Position numbers and translations under genes: made by a program | Source of the DNA: Leptasterias polaris | Lineage: Eukaryota > Echinodermata > Asteroidea > Forcipulatida > Asteriidae | NCBI GenBank assembly: GCA_037783415.1 | Contig: JAZGTN010000150.1 | Location: forward strand, 1,736,001 to 1,800,000 | Direction: 5' to 3' | DNA: 64,000 bases | The notes under the pieces: model-generated | Told to the model about the DNA's origin: nothing | The model's input: only the letters and a program-made list of their open reading frames with translations | Database searches by the model: none | In this document: positions 13,864-24,500 of the stretch, piece by piece | How the letters are laid out: each line of letters starts with the position of its first letter | Position numbering within the stretch: the first letter of the stretch is position 1

Positions 13864-14880
13864 TTGCTTGTCTCCAGAACTTAAAACTTCAACATACCAT
13901 TGGGTTCATGGATTCTTCTTCAAATATCAAGATCTAAGATGAATGGGCCAGTTTGAATTTCAGCAACAAGATCTTCTTCAATTTGAGGCTCATCTTCTTC
14001 AACAGTCTCCTTTGTTCCTCGTTTTCATGTATTCGTTGCATAGAGGTAAAACTCTTCGGTGCATAATTGTAGCACTGATTGACTTGAAAGAGTTCCTCTT
14101 TTGCTCAAAGCGGAAACCTGTAAAAACAAGGAATATAAAAGTTCTCCTTCACTAGGGGCCGTAATCTGCTTCAAATCTCAAGGTATTCATTTCAAGCTAC
14201 AGACAACCCCTACTTGGATGATAGTCTTTGTCGTATTGGAGAAAGAGAATAAACAGCACCCAGGCTAAGCTGGTTCAACATCTATCAGTGCCTGGTTAGG
14301 GCCTCATAGCTGTGAATCAAGAGTTTCCACCTACTGGTAAATACAAAGAGTCATACACGCATTCTGTAACTGTACAGTTACAAATAAAGACTCCTCATCC
14401 TCGACTGAGCTCAATGTTGTCCTGGAGTATGACAATAAACTGCACCCCAAGCTAAGCTGGCTCAACATTTGCCAGAGCCTGGTTAGGGCCTAATGTCTTA
14501 GCTGTGTATCAAGAGTTCGCAATTAAGGAAAATCTGAATTAAGAACTTAATTTGTGTCATCTAGTTTTAAAAACTAAGAGCTTTTCTATTTTATAATAAA
14601 TGAACCGCACCGGTTTGCTTGTCTCCAGAACTTAAAACTTCAACATACCATTGGGTTCATGGATTCTTCTTCAAATATCAAGATCTAAGCGGCCAGTTTG
14701 AATTTCAGCAACAAGATCTTCTTCAACAGTCTCCTTCGTTCCTCGTTTTCATGTATTCGTTGCATAGAGGTAAAACTCTTCGGTGCATAATTGTAGCACT
14801 GATTGACTTGAAAGAGTTCCTCTTTTGCTCAAAGCGGAAACCTGTAAAAACAAGGAATATAAAAGTTCTCCTTCACTAGG

Positions 14881-16199
14881 GGGCCTTAATTCAAATGACA
14901 GGATAAAACTTCTGTCAAAGAAAAGGCAAAGAGAATCCAAAAGAGGAATTTTTGGAAGAATATAATGAACAAATGTACTGAAGTTTGCTTACCCCCGATG
15001 TTGTAAAAGTTCACCTTCGAATTCGAATAGCTCCTCTTAACTTGAAATTCAAGATGATTCACCGGACTGTATGGTCCCCGCATTCACTGCTGCGCCGGTG
15101 ACTTCTTCATGAAGACATGGAACTTGAAGGCAAGCCACACTCAAACCCGCGTGTGTCAACTCGACTCAAGTGAGGCTGCTGAAGGGCGTCGCTTTCATTC
15201 ATTTCTAGCAGTAATCTATTGTCACCTCCTGTGACACTGACACAGTTGTGAACAGCGACAACAAACTGTAGTCTTTAGGGTTATAATAAAATGTGTTGAT
15301 TGCATACACGTACCATGCGAGTAAAAGGCCATCCCCATAACAAATCCGTCATGGCGGCCGCTCGAAACCACCAACGAACTCCCTGCACAAGTCGGTCAGT
15401 CCTTTCTCTATGGTGGTTACTGTACTATGTTTAGGATTAGGTGTGTGGTTGTTGTTGCTAGTCCAATGTGCTGTGTGAGTATTAACAAAAGCACTCTCCA
15501 CAGAGTCAGAGTCTCCCCCATTCACACAGCATAGAACTGGCTGAGTGGCGAGTCAGTCCGAGCATCTACTCAACCCTTTCTCCGTCAGTCCAGATCCAGC
15601 AGTTGCCAGAGAATTTATCCAATCCAAATCCAATGAGGTACCTCCATGATCCAACCAAGTGGATAAACCTTTGGCTTCTTGTCGTTATAATAATAATAAT
15701 AATATGTCTACGTTGTTTTTATAGGCACACCACCATCAGACTGCAGAGACTGAGAGGACGTCCAAGCACTCAAAAACAGCAAATAGCCAGAATGCACTCA
15801 ATCTAGGCACGTGTGAAAATGGTTCAGTGGCTAGAGCGCCCTCTGTAGTTAGAATTTGGGGCAGCCGTAATTTTTTTTTTGCCGAGAGATAATATCGAGC
15901 TTAATTAACATCGAGGGGATTATATTTCAATCTCACACAACAAAAATAGTAATGACATAATACTGTCTTTTGCTCCACCAAAAATATGACTTCGAAGGAA
16001 ATAAAGGAAACATTTCCGTTCCCTGCCACCACTTTTTCACTGTATTCGTTATGAAATAAAATAGTATCCAATTTACTCAAATGAGATATTCCTCTTGGTA
16101 CAAATTTAAACAAAATTAGTCTTGTCGACTGCATTATTTGTTAATGCACAAAATTGCAACCTTATAACTAACTGACCCCCCAGAATACTGGACTTACAC
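14881..16199. other. Unassigned junction region after the satellite
   Basis: Satellite identity ends in the run GGGGGCC at 14880-14885. Bases 14895-14945 match a dispersed repeat seen again near 39250 and 41748 (shared start TGACAGGATAAAACTT). A CpG-rich stretch at about 15060-15400 contains a short ATG frame starting MAAARNHQRTPC near 15352 that closes after 27 codons. A 67-codon frame at 15603-15806 contains a hydrophobic run encoded by an ATAATA microsatellite (15686-15703) and is not convincing as a gene. A poly-T run sits at 15871-15880. I see no supported gene here. Confidence 0.5.
14895..14945 (+). repeat. Short fragment of a dispersed repeat
   Basis: This roughly 50-bp stretch starting TGACAGGATAAAACTTCTGT is nearly identical to 39249-39295 and 41748-41803. 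The two distant copies lie inside the larger duplicated blocks at 39 and 41.5 kb. It begins about 15 bp after the satellite array ends, so the array edge lies next to, or inside, an old copy of that repeat. Confidence 0.8.
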
Positions 16200-16800
16200 C
16201 TGTGATTTTCCCCCCAATATTTTGAGTTCTTTTCAAAATTTGATTATTTATGCAATAAAATGAAGCAGGCACCCACAAACGCCCTTTTCTAAGACCTGAC
16301 TTATTGCATATGGCATATTTTTTAGATAATAAGGATTTGCTGGCAAATTAAGTTAATAATTTCCCCAAAAATATAAACATTTCCCCAAATAAAAAGAAAA
16401 GCATCTGTGTCTAGTCTCTACTACATGTACATCTTTTAGGAGCATAATATCTGACCTTGATGATTGACCCAATTTGGATAAAAGTGGCGGATAAAAAATA
16501 TTAAAACCTTGAAGTTACCAAATGTTGAAACACTAAAATTTTATGGATTTTCCGGCAAAATTAATTTCATATTTTCAAAATTGACCCTAATTTGATAAAT
16601 GTGCTGGACCTACTCTTTATGATTGTTAAGATTTTGGGGGACTCATTTTCAAGTTTGAATTTATGCTTTAAAATGAGGCAAGCATCCTTATCAATGCCAT
16701 TTCACATCACTTGACCTATTACATAATATTCTTTTGATTATTTAGGGATTTTTCAGCAAAACTAACTTGATATTCTCCCCCGAAATATAATTTTCCCCCA
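16200..16800. repeat. Diverged tandem duplication, about 430-bp period
   Basis: Two segments, about 16200-16395 and 16628-16800, share the same order of words: a C-rich or G-rich run next to ATTTT, a TTTATGC segment followed by AAAATGA and GGCA, a 'GACCTATT/GACTTATT' word, then 'AGCAAAACTAACTTGATA'-like sequence and a closing TTTTCCCCC or TTTCCCCAAA. They are strongly diverged. No coding potential seen. Confidence 0.55.
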
Positions 16801-18529
16801 AACACTTAGCTAAAAGCTGGAGTCAAGTAGTGATGATTTATCTGTTAACAGAGTGGACCCTAGCGCCACTCTGCTCAGACCAATACCGACAGACGACCCA
16901 AACACAAGAAAAAAATGCAGAGACAACAGATTATGCCAAACAAATATAAACAATTTAATAGCATTGGACAATAATTTTATCTCCAACAATCTTATTCCAT
17001 CTCAATGGGCTAATATTTACAAATTGATTTAATATAAAGAAGTATAAATAAGTATTTAATATAAAGAAGTAATCAACCACAAGGGAAACTCAATTTGTTA
17101 ACACTTTCTGGTTGAACAAAGAAAATTTACTAAGAGTGGGACTTGAACCTGTGACCTCTAGATTAAAGGCTTCTCACTGGCACCTATTAACAAAGATATT
17201 GACAAAATAGGGCGAGTAAACACATATTAAATTTGTCAAACTTTCCAATCCTTTCTTTACAACAATCTCATCCACTTTCATAGGGTTTGAATCCCTTAAA
17301 CTGATGCCCACTGTATATTATTTGCAACATTTAAATGTGGAAAATGCAAAACAACACAGCTAAGTTACAGAGGCAATGTTAAGATTGAAAATTGGAAAAT
17401 GTTGCAAGAAATGACTGAGTGACAGAAACTTAAGCTGGAAGTGAATGGAAATCAATTCAAAACAATTTGTTTTGAAGGTAATAAGAATAAACCTTATAAA
17501 TAACAACAAATTCTTCAAACAATTTCAAATTTCCGCAAATATTCTGTAAATTTTATCAATAAATACTTTCCAGGCAGGGAACTCATATCTACTCTTCGGG
17601 AAGGAAGTGTCAACCAACAATGAACTCCCTATAGATGCAAAATCACTGCACAGCGTAGATAGTCTGGTTTTGGCCCAATGACATCTCCCTGTACATTGCG
17701 CTGCAGTGCACTTTATGCATTCCCGCCTTATAAGTGGCAAATACCAGACAATTAGCTCTATACACAACCTCTCTACCAAATGGGAGCAGACTCTTGAGCA
17801 ACCCCTCGTTAAAAAGCGCTCTTTTCAGAATCTGCCTCTTTCTTGAACTTTGACAGGCCCACTATTGACCCCTTAAACAACGCCAAACACGGCTCCCAAC
17901 AATAGGTGTCCAACATTTCCAACATTTTTGGATTAAATTCTTTTGTGTAATTTTGACTCCCAAAATGGAGAGCAGGATAGATGCATGTAGGTGCGCAACG
18001 CGTTGAGCAAGGGGTCAAATCACTGCATCTAAAATGGTGTTTTCGAATGGTATGCTTTAGATACTTGGGCTGAATTGTTATTTTATTGTTCCCTTCTATA
18101 ATAAATTTCAGTATTGCTTTAACAATTCAAGATCACATTTAGCACACTGGACAAGGACATAAATCAAATGCCTAACATCTAAAATTCATTTTGAGGGTAA
18201 GTATGACAGTTTTGGACATATTTCATGCAAGTGGCAGCCCACAGAAAAACTTAACCCCCTTGGAAAAAACATGTTATATAATTTGAACCGATACGCAGAA
18301 CTCAAGAAGTTGATGTTTTCAATTAAATTAAATTAAATTCAATGTTTAATGTCCATAAAATGGAAATTTGCTTTGTTGAACATGCTCAGCACAAAGTATG
18401 GATGTTAGTTTCACTTTTTTCGAATAGAGTTTCCTGAGAAAGAGTCTGATGAGCTTCTTGTTGTTATTATTGTTTATTCTTCCTTAAAATTATCTTTTGA
18501 AAATGAGAATGAGACTCCATCTGATGTGC
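16801..18529. other. No supported gene; possible tRNA-like box on minus strand
   Basis: I see nothing assignable in most of this stretch. On the minus strand, 17137-17152 reads GGTTCAAGTCCCACTC, a good match to the RNA polymerase III B box, with a loose A-box-like word about 35 bases upstream. No complete cloverleaf can be drawn, so it may be an old tRNA-derived SINE head. The minus-strand frames at 17525-18018 lack supporting features. Confidence 0.35.
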
Positions 18530-19466
18530 TGTCAGGCAGGGTAGTAGGTCTGCTATCAGGCAGGGTAGTAGGTCTGCTATCAGGCAGGGTAGTAGGTCTG
18601 CTATCAGGCAGGGTAGTGGGTCCGCTATCAGGCAGGGTAGTGGGTCCGCTATCAGGCAGGGTAGTAGGTCCGCTATCAGGCAGGGTGTAGTAGGTCCGCT
18701 ATCAGGCAGGGTATAGTAGGTCTGCTATCGGGCAGGGTATAGTAGGTCTGCTATCGGGCAGGGTAGTAGGTCTGCTGTCGGGCAGGGGAGTAGGTCTGCT
18801 ATCAGGCAGGGTAGTAGGTCTGCTATCAGGCAGGGTAGTGGGTCCGCTATCAGGCAGGGTAGCAGGTCCGCTATCAGGCAGGGTAGCAGGTCCGCTATCA
18901 GGCAGGGTAGTAGGTCTGCTATCAGGCAGGGTAGCAGGTCTGCTATCAGTATCAGGCAGGGTAGTAGGTCTGTTACCAGGCAGGGTAGTGGGTCCGCTAT
19001 CAGGCAGGGTATAGGTCCGCTATCAGGCAGGGTAGCAGGTCCGCTATCAGGCAGGGTAGCAGGTCCGCTATCAGGCAGGGTAGCAGGTCCGCTATCAGGC
19101 AGGGTAGCAGGTCCGCTATCAGGCAGGGTAGCAGGTCCGCTATCAGGCAGGGTAGTAGGTCCGCTATCAGGCAGGGTAGTAGGTCTGCTATCAGGCAGGG
19201 TAGTAGGTCTGCTATCAGGCAGGGTAGTAGGTCTGCTATCAGGCAGGGTAGTACTAGTAGGTCTGCTATCAGGCAGGGTAGTAGGTCTGCTATCAGGCAG
19301 GGTAGTAGGTCTGCTATCAGGCGGGGTAGTAGGTCTGCTATCAGGCGGGGTAGTAGGTCTGCTATCAGGCGGGGTAGTAGGTCTGCTATCAGGCGGGGTA
19401 GTAGGTCTGCTATCAGGCAGGGTAGTAGGTCTGCTATCAGGCAGGGTAGTAGGTCTGCTATCAGCA
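18530..19466. repeat. 24-bp minisatellite, about 38 copies
   Basis: The unit CAGGCAGGGTAGTAGGTCTG plus CTAT repeats almost without break, with point variants (AGTAGG, AGTGGG, AGCAGG; TCTGCT, TCCGCT; CAGGCGGGG) arranged in blocks. A few units carry 1-3 base insertions (near 18687, 18711, 19010 and 19252) that change the phase. Because 24 is a multiple of three, the minus strand stays open in two frames over long distances. One reads DSRPTTLP repeats from an ATG at 19495 to 18725 (256 codons), the other reads IADLLPCL repeats (19479-19000). Confidence 0.95.
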
Positions 19467-19495
19467 GGGTTATTTTCATTCAGGATCATCAGCAT
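18725..19495 (-). other. Minisatellite-encoded proline-rich frame (DSRPTTLP repeats)
   Basis: A 256-codon minus-strand frame starts MLMILNENNP and then runs through about 20 copies of DSRPTTLP/DSGPATLP before an indel switches it into the IADLLPCL register. The start lies in unique sequence just outside the minisatellite, and a pyrimidine tract followed by AAAG at about 19499 could act as a splice acceptor. Composition resembles mucin-like or linker repeats, but the frame could equally be a by-product of a 24-bp unit. No other exon was found. Confidence 0.2.
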
Positions 19496-19499
19496 ACCT

Positions 19500-20985
19500 T
19501 TAGGAAAAATAAAAAGTAAACACTTATATTATCACAAAAATAAAATACTAAAAAAAGTTGACAGTGTCATTTTAAAGTAGTTGCATGGAATCTTGGATCC
19601 TGGTTGTACCACTTTGTAGTAACTTGAAACTGTGGACGTCAGGCTTTATCCAAAGAGACTAATTTGACAACTGGCATGAAATTGACCGGTTAGCTGCAGT
19701 TAACTTGGTTGAAAAGGACATTCTGGGTACAACACTCAACACAAAATCTTGAGCAAAGTATACAAATGAGGAGTTTAAAACAATGGTATAGTTAATTTTT
19801 TGGTAACACAACTTGACAGTGTCCTCATTATACACCTCACTGTGCCTGAAGCAAAGTCGTCAAATCATTCACCTTTCTTTTAAAATTGTCGTAATTTTAG
19901 TTTTAATGGTAGCTGAGGCCCACTCAGACAGAGGGGTAAGGGGGTAGTTTCCTTTGGGAACACTCAAAACAATTTTGACAAAAATGAATTGCTGGTCAGT
20001 AGCCAAGAAAAATATGAAGTGGACCACCTCATAAACATGTTTAAATAGCCAAGGAGAAACACATACCTTAATATGTGGCTTAAAATATTTGTAAGAGTAA
20101 AAATATAAATGCTCACAGATTTGCACACAACATACATGGTATAAAGATGGTCATGGTGGGAAACTCTCTACAGTATTTTTGCTTGAAATGCAATAGTTTT
20201 TGATACATGAGTAAAAAGAATTGGTTTTGATCTCGCAAGTGAAAACAGTGAAAACAATTAAGGGTTTTTCAACTTTTTTTCTTGTGACTCCAATGATCAC
20301 AGATTGAGCCTAAACTTTCACAGGTTTGTTTTCTTATGTGTATGTTGGGTCACATCAAGTGTGGATACTGGTCTTTGACATTTACCAATGTGACACATGT
20401 GCTTTAAGGAATAGGGAAACAACAAAACATCATCAATTTGAGATCAGACTTTGAAAACATAAAACGCAGTAACTCACCAACATTAGTAAGAATTGATCAA
20501 ATCCAGTGGAAGTCGTTTTGCTCTCTCAGTTTCAGCTCAGTTTGGTTTAGCTCCAGGACACACATCAACAACAAAACAAGATGGAATAAAAAAATAGAAA
20601 GAACACTGTGAGACATCAATAATGGACTTAAGAGAACTGTTTCATGTTTGATAAACAGCAGCAGCCACATCAGATGATAAAGGTGGATTGCAAAAATGTC
20701 ACAAATTTCCTACAATCCCCGCTGAATTTGTTGAATGTGCTGTGTCTTCGAGGTACAAAGGGGACGTTGTTATGGAAATCTTAATGCTATCATCAGCACT
20801 GATAGCCAACATTTGTCACTCAGAGCGGGTTGGCTGATATGTGACGTCATGTGCAATCCACCCGTTACATTGTCTAGATGTATTTTTTATATTTCTGAGA
20901 CCAATGGATTTACCTGATAATCTCCTGTCATCTAACATCCTCAAAAGTCTTGCATTATTATAATATTATTACTTCTTTCGTTATC
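19500..20985. other. No recognisable feature
   Basis: AT-rich sequence with scattered stop codons in all frames. The short frames at 19869-20126 (minus) and 20735-20917 (plus) have no motif, signal or splice context I can support. Confidence 0.5.
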
Positions 20986-21276
20986 AATGAAACACTTTAC
21001 ATGTAGTACACCTGCATCCAAGAACATAATTTAATTGTAATATTATTACAATCAAATAATTGTGGTTCAGTTCACTGCGCATTTTGTTTTCAAGTTGATG
21101 TAAACTTGTAAAGTTGTGTACATCTCTCCTTGCTTGGTTATCTAATCTCCAATTAGAAATGTTCTTATTTGGTACGTACATTTGATGTTTGGATTATTTT
21201 AAGACGAGCACATTTCTTCTCAAGTCTCTGAAAAAGTCTGTGCACTTAAGAGGAATTCAGGTACATTGATGCACTA
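20986..21276. repeat. Left part of an approximately 240-bp diverged tandem repeat array
   Basis: This stretch contains the ordered words of the repeat found right of Element 1: TTCACTGCGCATTTTG, then ATCTCTCCTTGCTTGGTTAT, then TTTCTTCTCAAGTCTCT, then GAGGAATTCAGGTACAT. The last word runs directly to the TA at 21275-21276 where Element 1 begins. The interrupted unit resumes at 31218 with CCTAACTCCTACCATGCA. It is therefore the disrupted partner of complete units such as 31690-31800. Confidence 0.8.
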
Positions 21277-21303
21277 CACTCTAAAAAATTCCGGGTCAAA
21301 TTT
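21277..21303 (+). repeat. Left terminal inverted repeat of Element 1
   Basis: Starts CACTCTAAAAAATTCCGGGT and pairs with 31191-31217 with two mismatches (positions 12 and 14). The first 11 bases are identical to the start of Element 3 at 53732 and differ by one base from Element 2 at 46601. Confidence 0.93.
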
Positions 21304-21360
21304 TTAACCACTTGTCCGGGTCAAATAAAATTGACCACTTTCTGGGTCAAATACCTCAGC
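21290..21360. repeat. Left subterminal GGGTCAAA repeats of Element 1
   Basis: Three GGGTCAAA/GGGTCAAAT words and inverted TTGACC occur within about 70 bp of the terminus. The same word is dense at the right end (30864-31205). Such repeated subterminal words are typical transposase-binding arrays in CACTA-type elements; binding here is inference. Confidence 0.7.
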
Positions 21361-21364
21361 TGAA

Positions 21365-21504
21365 TGACGTCAATTCAACACACGCTGTTGTGATTGGATA
21401 CAAAACGGTCACATGGTTTGGTGATCCACATGTGATGCAGCGCCTACCTCGCCGTTGCGCGCCGCCATTTTGATTATCATCAGAGCGTACAACGAGCAAC
21501 TGGC
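21365..21504 (+). promoter_or_regulatory. Probable promoter and 5' leader of the Element 1 SAMD3-like gene
   Basis: Between the subterminal repeats and the ATG at 21505 lies a compact region with a TGACGTCA word (21365-21372, CRE consensus), an inverted CCAAT box (TGATTGGAT near 21392) and a GC-rich GCCGTTGCGCGCCGCCATTTT stretch near 21450. No TATA box is evident. A TGATTGGAT word also occurs upstream of the Element 3 gene near 53938, supporting a shared promoter layout. Confidence 0.45.
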
Positions 21505-24500
21505 ATGAAATTCACCGTTAAGCAAAAACTTACTGAGTGGAGTTTAAGTGAGTACGAAGATAAGTTTCAAGGTATGTTATACTAGTTTACTTCTTTTGAC
21601 TTATAGAGGTTCCAAGTTTACACAAAAGATCGGGAGGCTGTATTTAGTGTAGCCCTTGACTTGTCATGCTCGTGACTGTCGTGTGTTTGTGTGCACACTG
21701 CATGACACGTCCTAACAAAATTACAAGAGCTGTTTTCCACTATTGTTACCTGATGTTGGAAGCTTAAAGTCTGTCCATATATTCCTTGTACTTTTAACAA
21801 CTCCGTGAATATCTTTTACAGTTCTGCTCTTACTTTCAGTGAAAATTCAGTGTGAAATAAAACGCGATCGTGTACATATCGTCGCGAAGTTTTTCACACA
21901 TGACATGTACATCATGTAGAGTACATGTATGCTGCTAGGCGACATGCATTGGTCGCGTTACTGAGCGCAATTTTGTTTTACGCGCAAAATTGGATTTTGC
22001 GCAGCATAAATTAAGCGGGCAGCGCGCGAGCGCGGGCAACGATATTCGCGCATGTTCGATTTGCGTAGTGCAAACAAAAACCGCGCAAGGTAATAATGGG
22101 CATTGCTGCTCCATGATTTAGACCGCGCTGTTTCCGGCGATTTCTATTTCGGTGCCAATTTTCATTTGATTTTCGCAACTAATGTATTGTCAAAACATTT
22201 TAAAGATTTATGGACCAGCCCATCTGCATATTTTGGACACAAGGAATATAATAATATAGACAAAGTTTCTGCTAATTTGAGTTGGTTCGGGTATGGACAT
22301 ATGAGTTGACCTGACCAGGGCCCAATTTCATGGAGCTGCTTAATTTAAGCACAAAATTTTGCTTAAGCAAAAAAAACATTGCTTAATAAAATCAGACTAC
22401 TGGCCAAGACTACACTCAATTGTTATGCTAAGTAAACAACAGCTAAATACCAGTCACAAGCAATGTATAAGGCATGACATTTTGGCCAGTAACATATGTA
22501 AAATAAGCAAGCTATTTTCGTGCTTAAGCAAATTTTTTGCTTAAGCCATTCCATGAAATTGGGCCCTGCTGTTCATGTGTGTGTCCAAATCAAATCATGC
22601 ATAGAGCAAGGACGTGTAGTGTACTGTAGTGTTTGGCCAGAAAGTTTTTTTAAAATTATATATTTAGAAATTGATTTTCTTTATTTTGTTATCTGTGAAA
22701 TTGGACAGGGTGGTGAACACTGTTATTTTAAAAATTTTATTGGGACTGGCGTAACAGAGATTCAACTCCTAATGTACATGTGCGCAATTATGTTGTTCAA
22801 CTACAGGCCTAACACCATCAATAATAAGCATTGCACTGCACATGGTACATTAATTAAATTGTTTTGTTTCCACAGAAAATGCGGTGGATGAAGAGAGCTT
22901 TGTTCTGTTGGATATGTGTTCAGAGTCTCTGAAGGAGCTGATCCCTCAAGTTGGACCACGAATGAAGTTTTTAGCCAACTTGAAGAATTTAAAGGAAATC
23001 CAAGAGGTACAGATTCACCTAAATTAACAGTGCATCAAGATCCAAAAATGGGATACTTGTGTTTCAAATGTGGAAACCTGATTGCAGGCAATCAAGACAA
23101 TTTAGTGTGGCACTTGCGAAATATTCATGGAATCGTCAATGGAGGACTATTCACTGCACATGTCACCTGCGGTCAAAATGGATGCTTTCGAACATTTCTT
23201 CATGTTCGAACCTTAAAGAACCATCTTGAAAAAAAACACCCCCTACATCAGGAATACCTCGGCCCAAATGTTATTCCCCCTGCCCAAGCACCGGTTGCCA
23301 TTGGAAATGGCAATAGCAGTGATGAAGATGAAGATCAACCAGAAGTGTTAGAAGAAGAGATAGAATTGTGGGACACTTTTGATGAGACAGAACTTGAATT
23401 GAGATGTGCTATTCTTGTTTCCCAACTTCTATCTTCAAGTAGTGTTGTTCAAGCTACAGTTGACACTGTTGTTAACCACTCAAGTGATTTAATTAGAGAT
23501 ATAGTATCTTTCCTAAGTTACAAAACCAGGAGATTTGCAGAGGCAAGGGGAATTGATGGCACCCAAGAGTTTGAGGAGCTAATTGGCAGTTTCCAAGTTT
23601 GCAGTGATCCATTTAAGAACTTGGCAAGTGATTACCTGCGGAAAAAGTTCTTTGGGTCCCACAAGATGTTTGTAAAACCTCAGGAGGTCCCCATTGCTGT
23701 TGGATACTACCCAAGGATTAATTCATTAACTGGAAATACAGTACAAGTTATGCGTACAGTATCATTTCAGTACATTCCATTGAAGCCTCTTCTGAAAGTA
23801 ATCTTAGAGAGTGGTGACACGTACAAACAAATAATACAACACTGTCCTAGAAATGATGGGCTGATGGAGGACATTCATGATGGTAGCTTTCTGAAGCAAA
23901 ATGGGTTCTTTTCGCAGCCAAATGTTATCAAACTAATTGTCTTTGTTGATGACTTTGAAGTGACCAACCCATTAAGCCCCAAGGCTGGTACACATAAGCT
24001 AGGAGGAGTGTACTTTACGCTGGCAAATCTCCATCCAAAATTCAGATCATCAATGAAGAACATGCACCTGCTGATGATGTACTCTTCTGCTGATGCCAAA
24101 CTGTATGGATACAGTGCAATCTTGGAACCACTAATAAATGACCTCAACATATTGGGAAGGGAAGGCATGAATATCTCAACACCTGATTTTGAAGGCATGG
24201 TTAAAGTTGGAATTGTACAAGTTGTTGGAGACAATCTAGGAATCCACTCATTGCTTGGCTTTGCTGAGGGCTTTACCGCCAACTACCCTTGCAGATGGTG
24301 TAAGGCACACAGAGATGAAGCAAGAGTGCTGACTGTGGAAGACAAAAATAATCTTTGCACAGCAGATAACTATGAAATTGATCTGAATAGAACCCTTCCA
24401 GAGACTGGAATTAGGACACGTTGCCCTCTAAGCCAGGTGGAGAATTTTCATGTAATAAACAATGTTGCTCCAGATATAATGCATGACCTACTTGAGGGAG

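Larger units (their letters stand above)
196..14879 (+). other. Repeated short ORF (69-73 codons, or longer open frame) in every satellite monomer
   Basis: Each of the 20 monomers keeps one plus-strand frame open, typically starting MGQFEFQQQDLL and ending near RNIKVLLH. It is glutamine/phenylalanine-rich at the start and basic near the end (CSKRKPVKTR); I recognise no family. Thirteen copies start at ATG (196, 944, 1775, 2526, 3273, 4103, 4854, 5605, 6354, 8633, 10109, 12388, 13943). In the other seven, ATGAATG is replaced by C, which removes both the in-frame TGA and the ATG and joins the frame to an upstream open stretch without ATG. All length differences inside the frame are multiples of three (3, 6 and 21 bp), while 1- and 2-bp indels occur outside it. 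No promoter or splice site was identified. It may be passive satellite sequence; coding status is unproven. Confidence 0.4.
1..14880. repeat. Long-monomer tandem satellite array with higher-order structure
   Basis: The first 14.9 kb is one head-to-tail array of about 20 monomers. Corresponding points (start of the short ORF or its equivalent) lie at 196, 944, 1775, 2526, 3273, 4103, 4854, 5605, 6354, 7099, 7823, 8633, 9378, 10109, 10854, 11578, 12388, 13133, 13943 and 14688. Spacing is mostly 724-751 bp or about 810-831 bp. The long class carries an alternative segment (for example 1501-1620) beginning at a TTATAAAATAGATG sequence and including a run ending AACTTTCAACTAGC. Each monomer also contains an older internal duplication: the stretch around AATAAACAGCACCCAGGCTA and that around AATAAACTGCACCCCAAGCT are diverged copies of each other. 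The array enters from the left edge, so its full length is unknown. It stops abruptly at 14880. Copies are nearly identical, so homogenisation is recent. Confidence 0.97.

Noticed and set aside
14749..15083. Minus-strand frames across the satellite edge
   Set aside because: They straddle satellite and unrelated sequence and are not open in other monomers.
17130..17210. tRNA gene on the minus strand
   Set aside because: Good B-box word but no foldable cloverleaf or acceptor stem; at best an old SINE head.
18530..19466. CRISPR-like array
   Set aside because: The 24-bp units are contiguous without spacers and the context is eukaryotic; it is a minisatellite.
22520..22891. 123-codon plus-strand frame
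   Set aside because: It runs from the end of a MITE through intron 1 into the acceptor of SAM exon 2 in the wrong frame; it has no motif and its tail is explained by the spliced gene.
22916..23047. Upstream extension of the Element 1 transposase frame
   Set aside because: There is no ATG before 23048, and this stretch is the SAM exon read in another frame; the Element 2 gene also starts right before its first zinc finger.
23875..24282. Minus-strand frames opposite the transposase (also 24933-25198, 25174-25527, 49499-49699, 50134-50346)
   Set aside because: These are shadows of the strongly supported plus-strand coding region.
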